Shown: positions 24,213 to 31,867 of the stretch, one piece after another | Layout of the letters: each line of letters starts with the position of its first letter | Numbering within the stretch: the first letter of the stretch is position 1 | Source of the DNA: Dehalococcoidales bacterium | GTDB lineage: Bacteria; Chloroflexota; Dehalococcoidia; Dehalococcoidales; RBG-16-60-22 | Assembly (NCBI GenBank): GCA_002688435.1 | Contig: NZCW01000008.1 | Location: 4,642 to 41,804, forward strand | Length of the DNA stretch: 37,163 bases | Direction: 5' to 3' | The notes under the pieces: generated by a model | Told to the model about the DNA's origin: nothing | The model's database searches: none | What the model saw: the letters and a program-made list of their open reading frames with translations, nothing else | Position numbers and translations under genes: made by a program

Positions 24213-25865
24213 ATGCCGTACACCGGAGAACCCAAAAAACTGATCAGCGTGGTGGAGAAAACCCGGTCAGAGAGGCTATCCCGGAAAAGAAAAGGTGAAG
24301 AGTTCCCTCTGATGTCCCTGGAGGAACGAGCAGCGATACTGCAGAAGTTTCACCCGGATCATAAAGAAGAAGGACGACGGGAATTGAAAGTTGGCGCTAG
24401 TAAGGGCTATAGCATTGCCCACGAGTTTGCCGACTTACTGGAAGCCCGGAGTCGGGTAGCGCCGGACTTGGTTGACCTTTCGAATGTTGATATGGAGACT
24501 GATGTATTGATAGTTGGCGGTGGAGGTGCCGGGACAGCGGCGGCGCTGCTGGCCGAAGAACATGGGGCCAAGGTTATCCTGGCTACTAAATTGCGCCACG
24601 GTGATGCCAATACCATGATGGCCGAGGGAGGCATTCAATCAGCTACCAAACGGGAAAAGGACTCTATTTGCCTTCATTACTTGGATACTATCGGCGGCGG
24701 GCACTTTAAAAATGAACCCGGATTGGTGGCTAACCTGGTCACCGAAGGCCCTGGGGTACTCAGCTGGCTGGAAAATCTGGGGGTTGCGTTCTCTAAGTTT
24801 CCTGACGGAAGACTGCGTTCTCTGCACGGCGGCGGTACCAGCCGGCGGCGGCTTCATTTCTGTGGGGATATTACCGGCATCGAAATTATGCGTACCATCC
24901 GCGACGAAGCACGTAATCGGCAAAACATAAACGTGTTGGAATTTTCTCCGGCGGTGGAACTGGTCCTTAATGCGCATGGTCACTGTGCCGGCGCCTTACT
25001 TTATAATCTGGAGACCGAAGAGTATATCTTGGTTAAGGCTAAAGCTACCATCATTACTACCGGTGGTTGTGGCCGGCTGCATGTTCAAGGTTATATGACC
25101 ACCAATCATTATGGCGCTACGGCGGACGGTATCGTTCTGGGTTACCGGGCGGGACTACAGCTCAAGTTCCTGCATACCGTCCAGTATCATCCCACAGGTA
25201 TCGTGTTTCCGGAGCAGGTTGGTGGTCTCCTGGTTACCGAGAAGTTCCGAGGGGCCGGGGCCAATGTCCTGAACATTAACGGCGAGCAATTTGTCAATGA
25301 AAAGGAGCCCAGGGATGTGGAATCGGCGGCTATCATTAGGGAATGCTTGGAAAGAGGTAAAGGAGTCCCGACCGGTACAGGAAAGCTGGGGGTATGGCTG
25401 GATTCGCCTATGATAGATATATTATTAGGTGAAGGTACGGTCGAGAGAGACTTCCCGGGCAAATATATCGTGTATAAAAGGTTCGGCATTGACATCTCTA
25501 GGGAACCAATGCTGGTTTATCCTACTCTCCACTACCAGAACGGAGGGCTGGAATTCAACGACCGTAGCGAGACTACGGTTCCCGGACTTTTCTTGGCCGG
25601 CGAGGTCAGTGGCGGCGTTCATGGTGAGAACCGGCTGGTGGGTAACTCTTTGCTCGATGTCTTGGTTTTTGCCCGGATTGCCGGGAAGAACGCCGCCAAC
25701 TATGCTAGGGATAAAGCCAGAGACGGCCAGATGACACTAGAGCATGTCCGGTTTTATCATAAGGAACTAGAAGAGGCTGGCATCGCTACCGACCGGATTG
25801 CCCCCATACTCTTACCGGACTATACCGACCCTGAGGTACGGAAAAGACAACTTACCGCCCACTAG
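24213..25865 (+). CDS. Fumarate reductase/succinate dehydrogenase-like flavoprotein subunit
   Basis: A 550-residue flavoprotein of the FrdA/SdhA/TfrA/L-aspartate oxidase superfamily. The FAD motif (VLIVGGGGAGTAAALLAEE) begins near residue 98, after an N-terminal extension of about 95 residues that classical FrdA lacks. Substrate-site blocks are present: QYHPTGIVFPE, KFRGAGA, EPRDVESAA, HYQNGG and GENRLVGNSLLDV. The stretch GDANTMMAEGGIQ has no histidine where SdhA covalently binds FAD, so FAD is probably non-covalent. The ATG at 24213 follows AAGGGGGAG and is preferred over an in-frame ATG at 24168. No membrane anchor gene follows. Fumarate or succinate is the likely substrate, but another enoate is possible. 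Confidence 0.87.
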   Translation: MPYTGEPKKLISVVEKTRSERLSRKRKGEEFPLMSLEERAAILQKFHPDHKEEGRRELKVGASKGYSIAHEFADLLEARSRVAPDLVDLSNVDMETDVLIVGGGGAGTAAALLAEEHGAKVILATKLRHGDANTMMAEGGIQSATKREKDSICLHYLDTIGGGHFKNEPGLVANLVTEGPGVLSWLENLGVAFSKFPDGRLRSLHGGGTSRRRLHFCGDITGIEIMRTIRDEARNRQNINVLEFSPAVELVLNAHGHCAGALLYNLETEEYILVKAKATIITTGGCGRLHVQGYMTTNHYGATADGIVLGYRAGLQLKFLHTVQYHPTGIVFPEQVGGLLVTEKFRGAGANVLNINGEQFVNEKEPRDVESAAIIRECLERGKGVPTGTGKLGVWLDSPMIDILLGEGTVERDFPGKYIVYKRFGIDISREPMLVYPTLHYQNGGLEFNDRSETTVPGLFLAGEVSGGVHGENRLVGNSLLDVLVFARIAGKNAANYARDKARDGQMTLEHVRFYHKELEEAGIATDRIAPILLPDYTDPEVRKRQLTAH

Positions 25866-25878
25866 GTGAGACGGCTAT

Positions 25879-25907
25879 GTTCATCACCTAGTTCTACGGT
25901 GATGAAC
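25879..25907 (+). terminator. Strong hairpin at the end of the Hdr operon
   Basis: A perfect 10-bp stem (GTTCATCACC at 25879-25888, GGTGATGAAC at 25898-25907) closes a 9-base loop 13 bases after the flavoprotein stop. No long T tract follows on either strand. It lies between converging operons, so it could act for both. Confidence 0.6.
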
Positions 25908-25954
25908 TTAAATACGGACTTTCTAGGTTTGATAATCTTGGCTATCCCGGATTT

Positions 25955-26107
25955 CTAGTCTCCACCCTTCCTGTCCTCAAGCCTCTGTTTTAGTAAGTCG
26001 ATTTCCTGCTGTAATCTTCTCTGCCGATTAAGTAACAGCAGGATGTACCCGAAGACCACAGCCCAGACAATGGCGAAAGCGACGAAAACATAGCTGACAT
26101 TTTCCAT
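25955..26107 (-). CDS. ccmD: CcmD-like small membrane protein
   Basis: A 50-residue protein with one transmembrane segment (about residues 5-27: YVFVAFAIVWAVVFGYILLL) followed by a basic, coiled-coil-like tail (NRQRRLQQEIDLLKQRLED). This is the layout of CcmD, the small subunit that helps release holo-CcmE from CcmABC. It sits directly after ccmC, 13 bases away, with AAGGAGA upstream of its ATG. The last gene of the cytochrome c maturation cluster. Confidence 0.8.
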   Translation of the reverse strand: MENVSYVFVAFAIVWAVVFGYILLLLNRQRRLQQEIDLLKQRLEDRKGGD

Positions 26108-26120
26108 TTCATTCTTCTCC

Positions 26121-26789
26121 TTAATTGAACGGCTGGCTTAATTCCTTCATTCTTTTTATTTCAACTTCATTATTTTTTAGTGATATCCTCTGCATCAGGA
26201 TAAGCGCATATAAAGTAGAGAAGGTAAGTAGACTAATAATCAAGGTCAGTAGCATCGTCGGATCCAGTCCGCCTTGGAAGATTAGGGCCCCGGGGTGCAG
26301 TCCCCGCCAGAGGGTGGTCGCCAGGACGATAATGGGGATGTCGATGAAGCCGATAATACCGACGATGGCGGCAAAGGTGGCTCCACGGGACTCTTCCGTG
26401 GCGAAAGAGCGTACCATGAAATAGGTAAGGTAAATTAACCAGAGAACCAGAGTAGCGGTCAGGCGCGGTTCCCAGGTCCACCATACCCCCCAGGCGGGCT
26501 TTGCCCAGATAGAGCCCGTGACCAGTGCTAGGGTGGTGAAAATAACTCCGACCTCGGCCGAGGAGTAAGACAGAATGTCCCATCGAAGGCTCCTTTTCTT
26601 CAGATAGAGAATACTGCCAATAAAGACAACGAGGAAGGACAGTAAGGCTAGCCAGCCCATGGGTACCATGAGGTAGAAGATTTTCTGCACAATACCCATG
26701 GTCCTCTCGATGGGGGCGATAACAAAGATAAGGTACAAGGCAGTCACCATCAGTGCCAGGCTTATCCAAAGTAGGATTGTTATTTTCAT
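26121..26789 (-). CDS. ccmC: Heme-handling membrane protein CcmC
   Basis: A 222-residue polytopic protein of the heme handling protein family with about six hydrophobic segments and the periplasmic tryptophan-rich motif WGVWWTWEPRLTATLVLW, here with Glu where many CcmC proteins have Asp. It presents heme to CcmE together with CcmA, B and D. The ATG at 26789, five bases after GGAGGAG, is a better start than the GTG six bases upstream, which overlaps that site. Conserved histidine regions are seen near the start of helix 2 (ERTMGIVQKIFYLMVP has none) and at LWRGLHPG, so one of the two usual heme-ligand histidines appears to be absent or moved. Confidence 0.9.
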   Translation of the reverse strand: MKITILLWISLALMVTALYLIFVIAPIERTMGIVQKIFYLMVPMGWLALLSFLVVFIGSILYLKKRSLRWDILSYSSAEVGVIFTTLALVTGSIWAKPAWGVWWTWEPRLTATLVLWLIYLTYFMVRSFATEESRGATFAAIVGIIGFIDIPIIVLATTLWRGLHPGALIFQGGLDPTMLLTLIISLLTFSTLYALILMQRISLKNNEVEIKRMKELSQPFN

Positions 26790-26814
26790 CGTCACTCCTC
26801 CTTTTTTATCCTTT

Positions 26815-27486
26815 CTATTCTTCGATGGCGTAGGTGAAAATTAAACATGAGACCACTAAAAAAATGACATCGAAAACGCCGATTATCTGGATCCAGGAGG
26901 CTAGTTCATTCCAAGGCTTACCGGAAAGGGCCATCTTGGAAGCGTTCACGGCACTGATAATTACCGGAACCATCACGGGAAGAAAAAGGATAGGAAGCAC
27001 CATCTCCCGTGCTCTGGTATTAATCGCCAGAGCGGAAAAAAGGGTACCGACGGCGACAAAACCTATCGTGGCTAGGATGGTGATGGTCACCATCGGTAAT
27101 GTGAGGACCGGCAGGTTAAAAAGAAAAGCGAAGACCGGTAACGCTATTGCCTCGATAATCAGCATAAAGAGTAGACTAGCTAGCATCTTACCGACGTAAA
27201 TGGCCTCCCGGCTTATAGGGCAGGCCATTAGCCCTTCGAGACAGCCTTGCTCTTTTTCCGGGATGAAGGCACGATTAAGGCTCAGTACCCCAGTAAAGGT
27301 AAAGGTAACCCACAGGATACCCGGGGCGACCAGTCTCAATGTCTCCTGGTTGGCGCCAAAGGCGAAGTTGAAAATCACGATTACCAGTAGGGTAAAAACC
27401 AGGACCGAAGAGATGACCTCCCTGGTACGTATCTCGGAAAAGGTATCCTTCCAGGTGATGCTGATAACTTGATTCCAGAACTTCAT
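26815..27486 (-). CDS. ccmB: Heme exporter membrane protein CcmB
   Basis: A 223-residue ABC-type permease with six hydrophobic segments and the CcmB signatures FAFGANQETLRLVAPGILW, RAFIPEKEQGCLEGLMACP and YVGKML. CcmB forms a complex with the ATPase CcmA and with CcmC to drive release of heme-loaded CcmE. It overlaps ccmA by four bases, so the two are coupled. Length matches the family. Confidence 0.93.
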   Translation of the reverse strand: MKFWNQVISITWKDTFSEIRTREVISSVLVFTLLVIVIFNFAFGANQETLRLVAPGILWVTFTFTGVLSLNRAFIPEKEQGCLEGLMACPISREAIYVGKMLASLLFMLIIEAIALPVFAFLFNLPVLTLPMVTITILATIGFVAVGTLFSALAINTRAREMVLPILFLPVMVPVIISAVNASKMALSGKPWNELASWIQIIGVFDVIFLVVSCLIFTYAIEE

Positions 27487-28232
27487 ACTTCAATCTCGGA
27501 GTAGTGTTGGTAGATTTGCTTTAAATCAGCGAGACTAAGGGTTTGCCCTGACTCTTCATAGGCGAATTTCCCTTGGTTTAAAATTAACAGGCGGTTGCTT
27601 ATCTCAAGGACTCGCTCGAGACTATGAGTAGTCAGGAAAATGGTGCGTTTGTCTTCTCTTTCGACGTTCAGTATCTCCCAGAGTATTGAGGTGGCCTGCG
27701 GGTCAAGTCCCGTTTCTGGTTCATCCAGCAGCAGTATGGTCGGCTTATGCAGCAGGGCACGAGCGATAGCTATCCTCTGCTGCATACCCCGGGAGAGGGT
27801 ATTTACCCGGTCGTAAAGGCGCGGTGTCATCCTCACCATGTCTGCCACCTCATTGATTCGTTTCTTACGCTGGGGTATATCATACATCCGACCATAAAAT
27901 TCCAGGTTTTCATTGGCCGTGAGATTACCATAAAGAAAAGTCTGGTGAGTGATAACGCCAATCTGGCGTCGGATTTCTTCGGCGTTATCTTTGGGGTTCA
28001 GACCGGTAATCAGCACCTTACCGGAAGTGATATTTATGATGGTGGCCAACACCTTGATCAGGGTCGTTTTCCCGGCGCCATTGGGGCCGAGGATGGCGAC
28101 TTTCTCACCTTGTCTTATTTTAAGGTCTAGCCCTCTCAAGGCGAGATGGTGACCGAAAGCCTTGGTCAAACCTTGAATTTCAATTACCTGATCTTGGAAA
28201 GTAGAGCCGGTATCTCCATTATCCATGGCCAT
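27483..28232 (-). CDS. ccmA: Heme exporter ATP-binding protein CcmA
   Basis: A 249-residue ABC ATPase. Walker A is GPNGAGKTTL, the Q-loop lies in GVITHQTFLYGNLTANENL, the signature is LSRGMQQRIAIARAL, Walker B is ILLLDEPETGLD, and the switch histidine is in FLTTHS. Identity as CcmA rather than another exporter rests on its operon position next to ccmB and ccmC. A start at the second ATG (28226) is also possible. About 30 bases separate it from the decayed tail of the CcmI-like gene upstream. Confidence 0.9.
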   Translation of the reverse strand: MAMDNGDTGSTFQDQVIEIQGLTKAFGHHLALRGLDLKIRQGEKVAILGPNGAGKTTLIKVLATIINITSGKVLITGLNPKDNAEEIRRQIGVITHQTFLYGNLTANENLEFYGRMYDIPQRKKRINEVADMVRMTPRLYDRVNTLSRGMQQRIAIARALLHKPTILLLDEPETGLDPQATSILWEILNVEREDKRTIFLTTHSLERVLEISNRLLILNQGKFAYEESGQTLSLADLKQIYQHYSEIEV

Positions 28233-28262
28233 TCTTCTCTCTTTGCATTAGAGCGAGTAGTG

Positions 28263-28328
28263 CTAACTTTTTCTCGGCCCGCTGCTGTAGGAGTAAAAGC
28301 GGTCGTTTGTCTGGTGACTCGCTCCGCA
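28263..28328 (-). pseudogene. Decayed zinc-ribbon tail of the CcmI-like gene
   Basis: Directly after the stop codon of the CcmI-like gene, the same frame continues for 21 codons as CGASHQTNDRFYSYSSG and ends at TAG. Together with the last residues before the stop (EFYP), this resembles a zinc ribbon of the form FCPxCG...DRFCSxCG, with a cysteine changed to tyrosine at two positions and a TAA stop inside the first CxxC. It suggests an ancestral longer protein with a C-terminal zinc ribbon. Confidence 0.45.
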
Positions 28329-28676
28329 TTACGGATAAAATTCCCCTTCACCTCGGCGCAACTCCAGGATCTGCTTTTCGATTTCCGTCTCTATATCGGC
28401 ACTTTTCCCCAGAGAGTCAATACTTTTCAGAATAGAGATGCCTTTTCGCTTATATTTGGTTTCTAGTTCCCGGTAATCTTCCTCGGTCAGGATACCTGAC
28501 TGGAAGTCAAACTCCAGCTCCTTGAGCATAGAATAGATGGTATCCCGCTCGGAGTGTAATGCCTGCCAGTGCTCATTTCGGGCGGAATCGGTGGAGTGCC
28601 GTCTTGGCCTGACTAACGGATAGACGATGAAGGTAAAGGTCAGTACGGTCAGTATTATGGCAATGAAAATGGTCAC
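28329..28676 (-). CDS. CcmI-like cytochrome c biogenesis protein (N-terminal type)
   Basis: A 115-residue protein with an N-terminal membrane segment (IFIAIILTVLTFTFIVYPLV) followed by a helical, charged region (RDTIYSMLKELEFDFQSGIL, TEEDYRELETKYKRKG) that matches the N-terminal part of CcmI. CcmI holds apocytochrome for the CcmFH heme lyase. There is no TPR domain. The start overlaps ccmH by four bases. It ends at a TAA within what looks like a former zinc ribbon, so the present product is probably shorter than its ancestor. Confidence 0.75.
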   Translation of the reverse strand: MTIFIAIILTVLTFTFIVYPLVRPRRHSTDSARNEHWQALHSERDTIYSMLKELEFDFQSGILTEEDYRELETKYKRKGISILKSIDSLGKSADIETEIEKQILELRRGEGEFYP

Positions 28677-29158
28677 CGGAAACTCCTTTCGTTGAACTCC
28701 TTCAGTTCCTTTTCAAGCTGACGCGTGTATCTTTCATCTTCCTCAATTACGACACTGGAATGATTTTGTTTTTCGCGCCGAACCCATCTCTTTAGGGTTA
28801 CATAGACTACCCCGACCCCGAATAATAACGCGGCAAAAGGTGTTACCCAAGCGGCTAAATTAAACCCCTTCTTAGGAGGTGCTGACAGCACCTGTTCTCC
28901 GTACTGGGTAACGAAAAACTGAATTATAGCTGCCTCTGATTGGCCTTGGTTAAGTTTTTCATTTAGCAGGTTAGTTATTATCTCTCGAGAGCCACATTCA
29001 TGATGGGTACAATTACTCAATACCAGTGTACAGCCACATTGACAGATGAGTTGCCGGGATACATCGGTCATCGATTGAGCCTTAACCTTAACTGGAGAAA
29101 AAGCTAATAGAGCTATAAACAGTATGATGATACCTGGCCTTATTTTAAGACTACTCAT
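28673..29158 (-). CDS. ccmH: CcmH-like thiol-disulfide protein
   Basis: A 161-residue periplasmic/extracytoplasmic protein: signal peptide or anchor (IIILFIALLAFSPVKVKAQS), then the active-site region LICQCGCTLVLSNCTHHECG, the helical bundle ending in QYGEQVLSAPPKKGFN, a second membrane helix (LAAWVTPFAALLFGVGVVYV), and a charged tail. CcmH keeps the apocytochrome CxxCH cysteines reduced. The motif has more cysteines (CQCGC plus two later) than the LRCxxCQ of E. coli. No CcmG thioredoxin is encoded in the window. Confidence 0.88.
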   Translation of the reverse strand: MSSLKIRPGIIILFIALLAFSPVKVKAQSMTDVSRQLICQCGCTLVLSNCTHHECGSREIITNLLNEKLNQGQSEAAIIQFFVTQYGEQVLSAPPKKGFNLAAWVTPFAALLFGVGVVYVTLKRWVRREKQNHSSVVIEEDERYTRQLEKELKEFNERSFR

Positions 29159-29201
29159 ATCATGGCTTTCTTTGCTTACGTTGTTTCGGTATGGGTAACT
29201 T

Positions 29202-31133
29202 CTACCGTTCCGGCCAGCAAGCGATTAGGCCTCCAAGCAGAAAGACGCCTCCTCCAATCCATATCCAACTGACCAGTGGGTTGACCAGGACTTTAAAAGT
29301 AGCCGTGTTGTCCTCATCCCAACCCAGTAAGATGACATATAGGTCTTCACGGAGGGTAGTACGGATGGCCACTTCGGTCACCGGCTGTTTGTAGCTCCGG
29401 TGAAAGTATTTTTCTGGAACTAGTTTGCCGACCAGTTCCCCGTGGTTGTTGACGGAAAGAGTAGTCGTAACCACCGCTCTATTTTCGGTTTCGTAGATGT
29501 CCAGATTCTCGTAAGTGAGGGTATAGTTTTTAATCGTCATCATTTCGCCCGGTTTAAGGGTAACTTCTTGTTCGACGTCATAGAGGGAAGAGCCAACAAT
29601 CCCGATGGTCATGAGGAGAATCGCAATATGAACGATATAGCCGCCATAGCGTGGTCTGTTGGTGGTTATCAGGCACCAGAAAGCTTTGAAATAATTCTCT
29701 GCTCTTATCTGGTGGCGAACTTTCACCCCGCGAGACCACTCATAGAGGATAGTGGTGAGGACGAAACCGCATATGGGGAAGCCGATCAGGGCATACCATT
29801 CTCTTACTCCCAGAATGAAAATGACTATTCCCAAAATCAGTCCGGCCAGCAGAGGCCAGAGGAAATGTCGTGTCAGGTTCCTGATGGATACCCGTCGCCA
29901 GCCAGTGAGGGTACAAATCCCGGTGAGGAGAATAAGCGCTAGGAAAATAGGTCCGTTAACCTGGTTAAAGAACGGCGGCCCGACCGTGATCTTGACCCCA
30001 CGGACCATCTCGGAGATAACGGGAAAAACCGTCCCCAGGAAAATAGCGAAGGTAGACCCGATTAAAAGCAGATTATTCAGTAGAAAAGTGCTCTCTCGGG
30101 AGATAAAGGACTCCATTTCCGCTTCATCTCTTAAATCTGCACTGCGGTAATAGAGCAGACCCAATGAACCAAAGAGGGTGACCCCAATGAAGGTCAAAAA
30201 GAAAGGTCCCAAGGTAGACTCGGAGAAAGTGTGTACTGAAGAGAGGACGCCGCTACGCGTTAGAAAAGTACCGAATATCGTCAGACTGAAAGTCAGTATT
30301 ACCAGTACCATATTCCAGGCCTTGAGCATCCCCCGTCTTCTTTGCATCATGATGGAGTGCAGGAAGGCGGTAGATACCAGCCAGGGTAACAGGCCGGCGT
30401 TCTCCACTGGGTCCCAAGCCCAGTAACCTCCCCAACCCAGTTCTACGTAGGCCCACCAGGCGCCGATAATCAGGCCGACTCCAAGGCAGAGCCAGGCTAG
30501 TAGTGCCCATCTTCTTATCATGATAAGCCATTCATCGCCCAGTCTTTTGGTAAGCAAGGCGGCCATAGCGAAGGCAAAAGGTATGGTAAAGCCGACATAA
30601 CCCACCAGTAATGCTGGAGGATGCAATATCATCCCCGGATTCTCAAGCAAAGGGTTAAGTCCAGTCCCATCCACTGGGGTAAAAGAGAGTTTGTGGAAAG
30701 GGGTTGATATGAAGAGTAAAAGGACGAGGAAGAAAGCTAGGGTGACCGCGATGACCGAAGAAGCATAAGGTACTAGCTCTTGGCCAATGTTTCGTTTCTG
30801 AAGTATGACGATGGCGGCAAAGATGGAGAGGAGCCACGCCCAGAACAGCAGAGAGCCATCGTTGCCGGCCCATAGAGCACTTAAGAGGTAAGCCAGTGGC
30901 ATGTCACGACTGCTATAAGAAGCAACATATTCTAATTGGAAATTATGAGTGACTAGGGCATAGGCCAGAATGGCTATGGATATTGAGATCAGACCGGAAA
31001 CAGCCAGCAGGCTGTTTTTAGCGCTGGTGACCAGTGGCCAGTTTCTCCGCCTAGCGCCAACCGTGTAGGCGATAGCCGAGTAAACGGAAGCGGTTAGCGC
31101 CAAACATAGTGCAATGTAACCTATATCGGCCAT
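29202..31133 (-). CDS. ccmF: Cytochrome c heme lyase CcmF
   Basis: A 643-residue polytopic membrane protein of the CcmF/heme handling family. It has the tryptophan-rich WWD motif (LGWGGYWAWDPVENAGLLPW), conserved NPLLENPGMILHPPALLVGY, LTRSGVLSSVHTF, and the C-terminal periplasmic domain (QEVTLKPGEMMTIKNYTL, then YFHRSYKQPVTEVAI). It attaches heme from CcmE to apocytochrome CxxCH sites. ATG at 31133 follows AGGA at suitable distance. Presence of CcmF implies that the organism makes c-type cytochromes, although none is encoded here. Confidence 0.95.
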   Translation of the reverse strand: MADIGYIALCLALTASVYSAIAYTVGARRRNWPLVTSAKNSLLAVSGLISISIAILAYALVTHNFQLEYVASYSSRDMPLAYLLSALWAGNDGSLLFWAWLLSIFAAIVILQKRNIGQELVPYASSVIAVTLAFFLVLLLFISTPFHKLSFTPVDGTGLNPLLENPGMILHPPALLVGYVGFTIPFAFAMAALLTKRLGDEWLIMIRRWALLAWLCLGVGLIIGAWWAYVELGWGGYWAWDPVENAGLLPWLVSTAFLHSIMMQRRRGMLKAWNMVLVILTFSLTIFGTFLTRSGVLSSVHTFSESTLGPFFLTFIGVTLFGSLGLLYYRSADLRDEAEMESFISRESTFLLNNLLLIGSTFAIFLGTVFPVISEMVRGVKITVGPPFFNQVNGPIFLALILLTGICTLTGWRRVSIRNLTRHFLWPLLAGLILGIVIFILGVREWYALIGFPICGFVLTTILYEWSRGVKVRHQIRAENYFKAFWCLITTNRPRYGGYIVHIAILLMTIGIVGSSLYDVEQEVTLKPGEMMTIKNYTLTYENLDIYETENRAVVTTTLSVNNHGELVGKLVPEKYFHRSYKQPVTEVAIRTTLREDLYVILLGWDEDNTATFKVLVNPLVSWIWIGGGVFLLGGLIACWPER

Positions 31134-31155
31134 GGCTTAATTCCTAAATTGAGTT

Positions 31156-31542
31156 TTACTGCTGGGGTACATATTTAGAAGGGCATTTCGGCATTAATGT
31201 ATGTGCTTGGAAGGTTCCGGTGGAATTCAATTGACCCTCGATGACAATCTCGGTGGCCATCCCGAAGGTATCGGGGACGACTCCTTGATAGGTAACCGGC
31301 AGACTGGTTCCACCTTCGATAACGATGAATTTAAGGGTGTTACCGGTAGTTCCCTGTTCCACTGAGCCGGGAGCTACCTGTCCTTTTACCCGCACATTCT
31401 CGTCATAGATAGTGCTTCCCTGCTCCGTCAGTTCACTGACGGAGTAGTAATAGGTTGCCGAACTCTGGAAGCCGAGAAAGCCTAGATAGCCTATAGCCAA
31501 GCATACGATAAGTCCACCGATAAGAAATTTTTTCGTCCTCAT
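31156..31542 (-). CDS. ccmE: Heme chaperone CcmE, cysteine-type
   Basis: A 128-residue protein with an N-terminal membrane anchor (FLIGGLIVCLAIGYLGFLGF) and the OB-fold heme chaperone domain (YYYSVSELTEQ, NVRVKGQVAPGS, IVIEGQ). The usual heme-binding HxxxY is replaced by CPSKY near the C-terminus, so heme would be bound through cysteine, as described for CcmE of some archaea and Desulfovibrio. No good ribosome binding site precedes the ATG. It is the first ccm gene after the NIL-domain gene, 26 bases away. Confidence 0.92.
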   Translation of the reverse strand: MRTKKFLIGGLIVCLAIGYLGFLGFQSSATYYYSVSELTEQGSTIYDENVRVKGQVAPGSVEQGTTGNTLKFIVIEGGTSLPVTYQGVVPDTFGMATEIVIEGQLNSTGTFQAHTLMPKCPSKYVPQQ

Positions 31543-31568
31543 TATAATTTACTTCTGATCCATGAGCT

Positions 31569-31811
31569 TTACCCTTCCACTAAGTCGCCGCTGACCGGGT
31601 CGACTCTCACTCCTTTACCGGCCATCCAGACTAGACCTCTCTCGATGTCTTTTTCCTCCCCTTCTAATTCCAGGACCACCCAGCCTTTATTTTCCGAGAC
31701 ATCGGCACGGCGAATACTGGTGATTATATTGAACTTTTGTCCCAGGTAGTAAATTAAAGGCTCCTCGACTAATTCCGAAGGGAAAGTAAACATTACTTGT
31801 CTTGTGACCAT
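31569..31811 (-). CDS. Stand-alone NIL-domain protein
   Basis: An 80-residue protein consisting of one NIL domain: VMFTFPSELVEEPLIYYLGQ, then FNIITSIRRADV and GWVVLELEGEEKDIERGLVW. NIL domains are small ferredoxin-like folds found at the end of methionine ABC-transporter ATPases and fused to ferredoxins in proteins linked to homocysteine synthesis; they may bind small ligands. It follows threonine synthase and Met/Cys-metabolism genes, which fits a role in sulfur amino acid metabolism. GGGAGGA precedes the ATG. An AT-rich 56-base gap upstream could hold its own promoter. Confidence 0.85.
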   Translation of the reverse strand: MVTRQVMFTFPSELVEEPLIYYLGQKFNIITSIRRADVSENKGWVVLELEGEEKDIERGLVWMAGKGVRVDPVSGDLVEG

Positions 31812-31867
31812 CGTATCCTCCCTTTTCTTTCTTGGAATTATAATATAATATATTGAGAGTTCATTGG

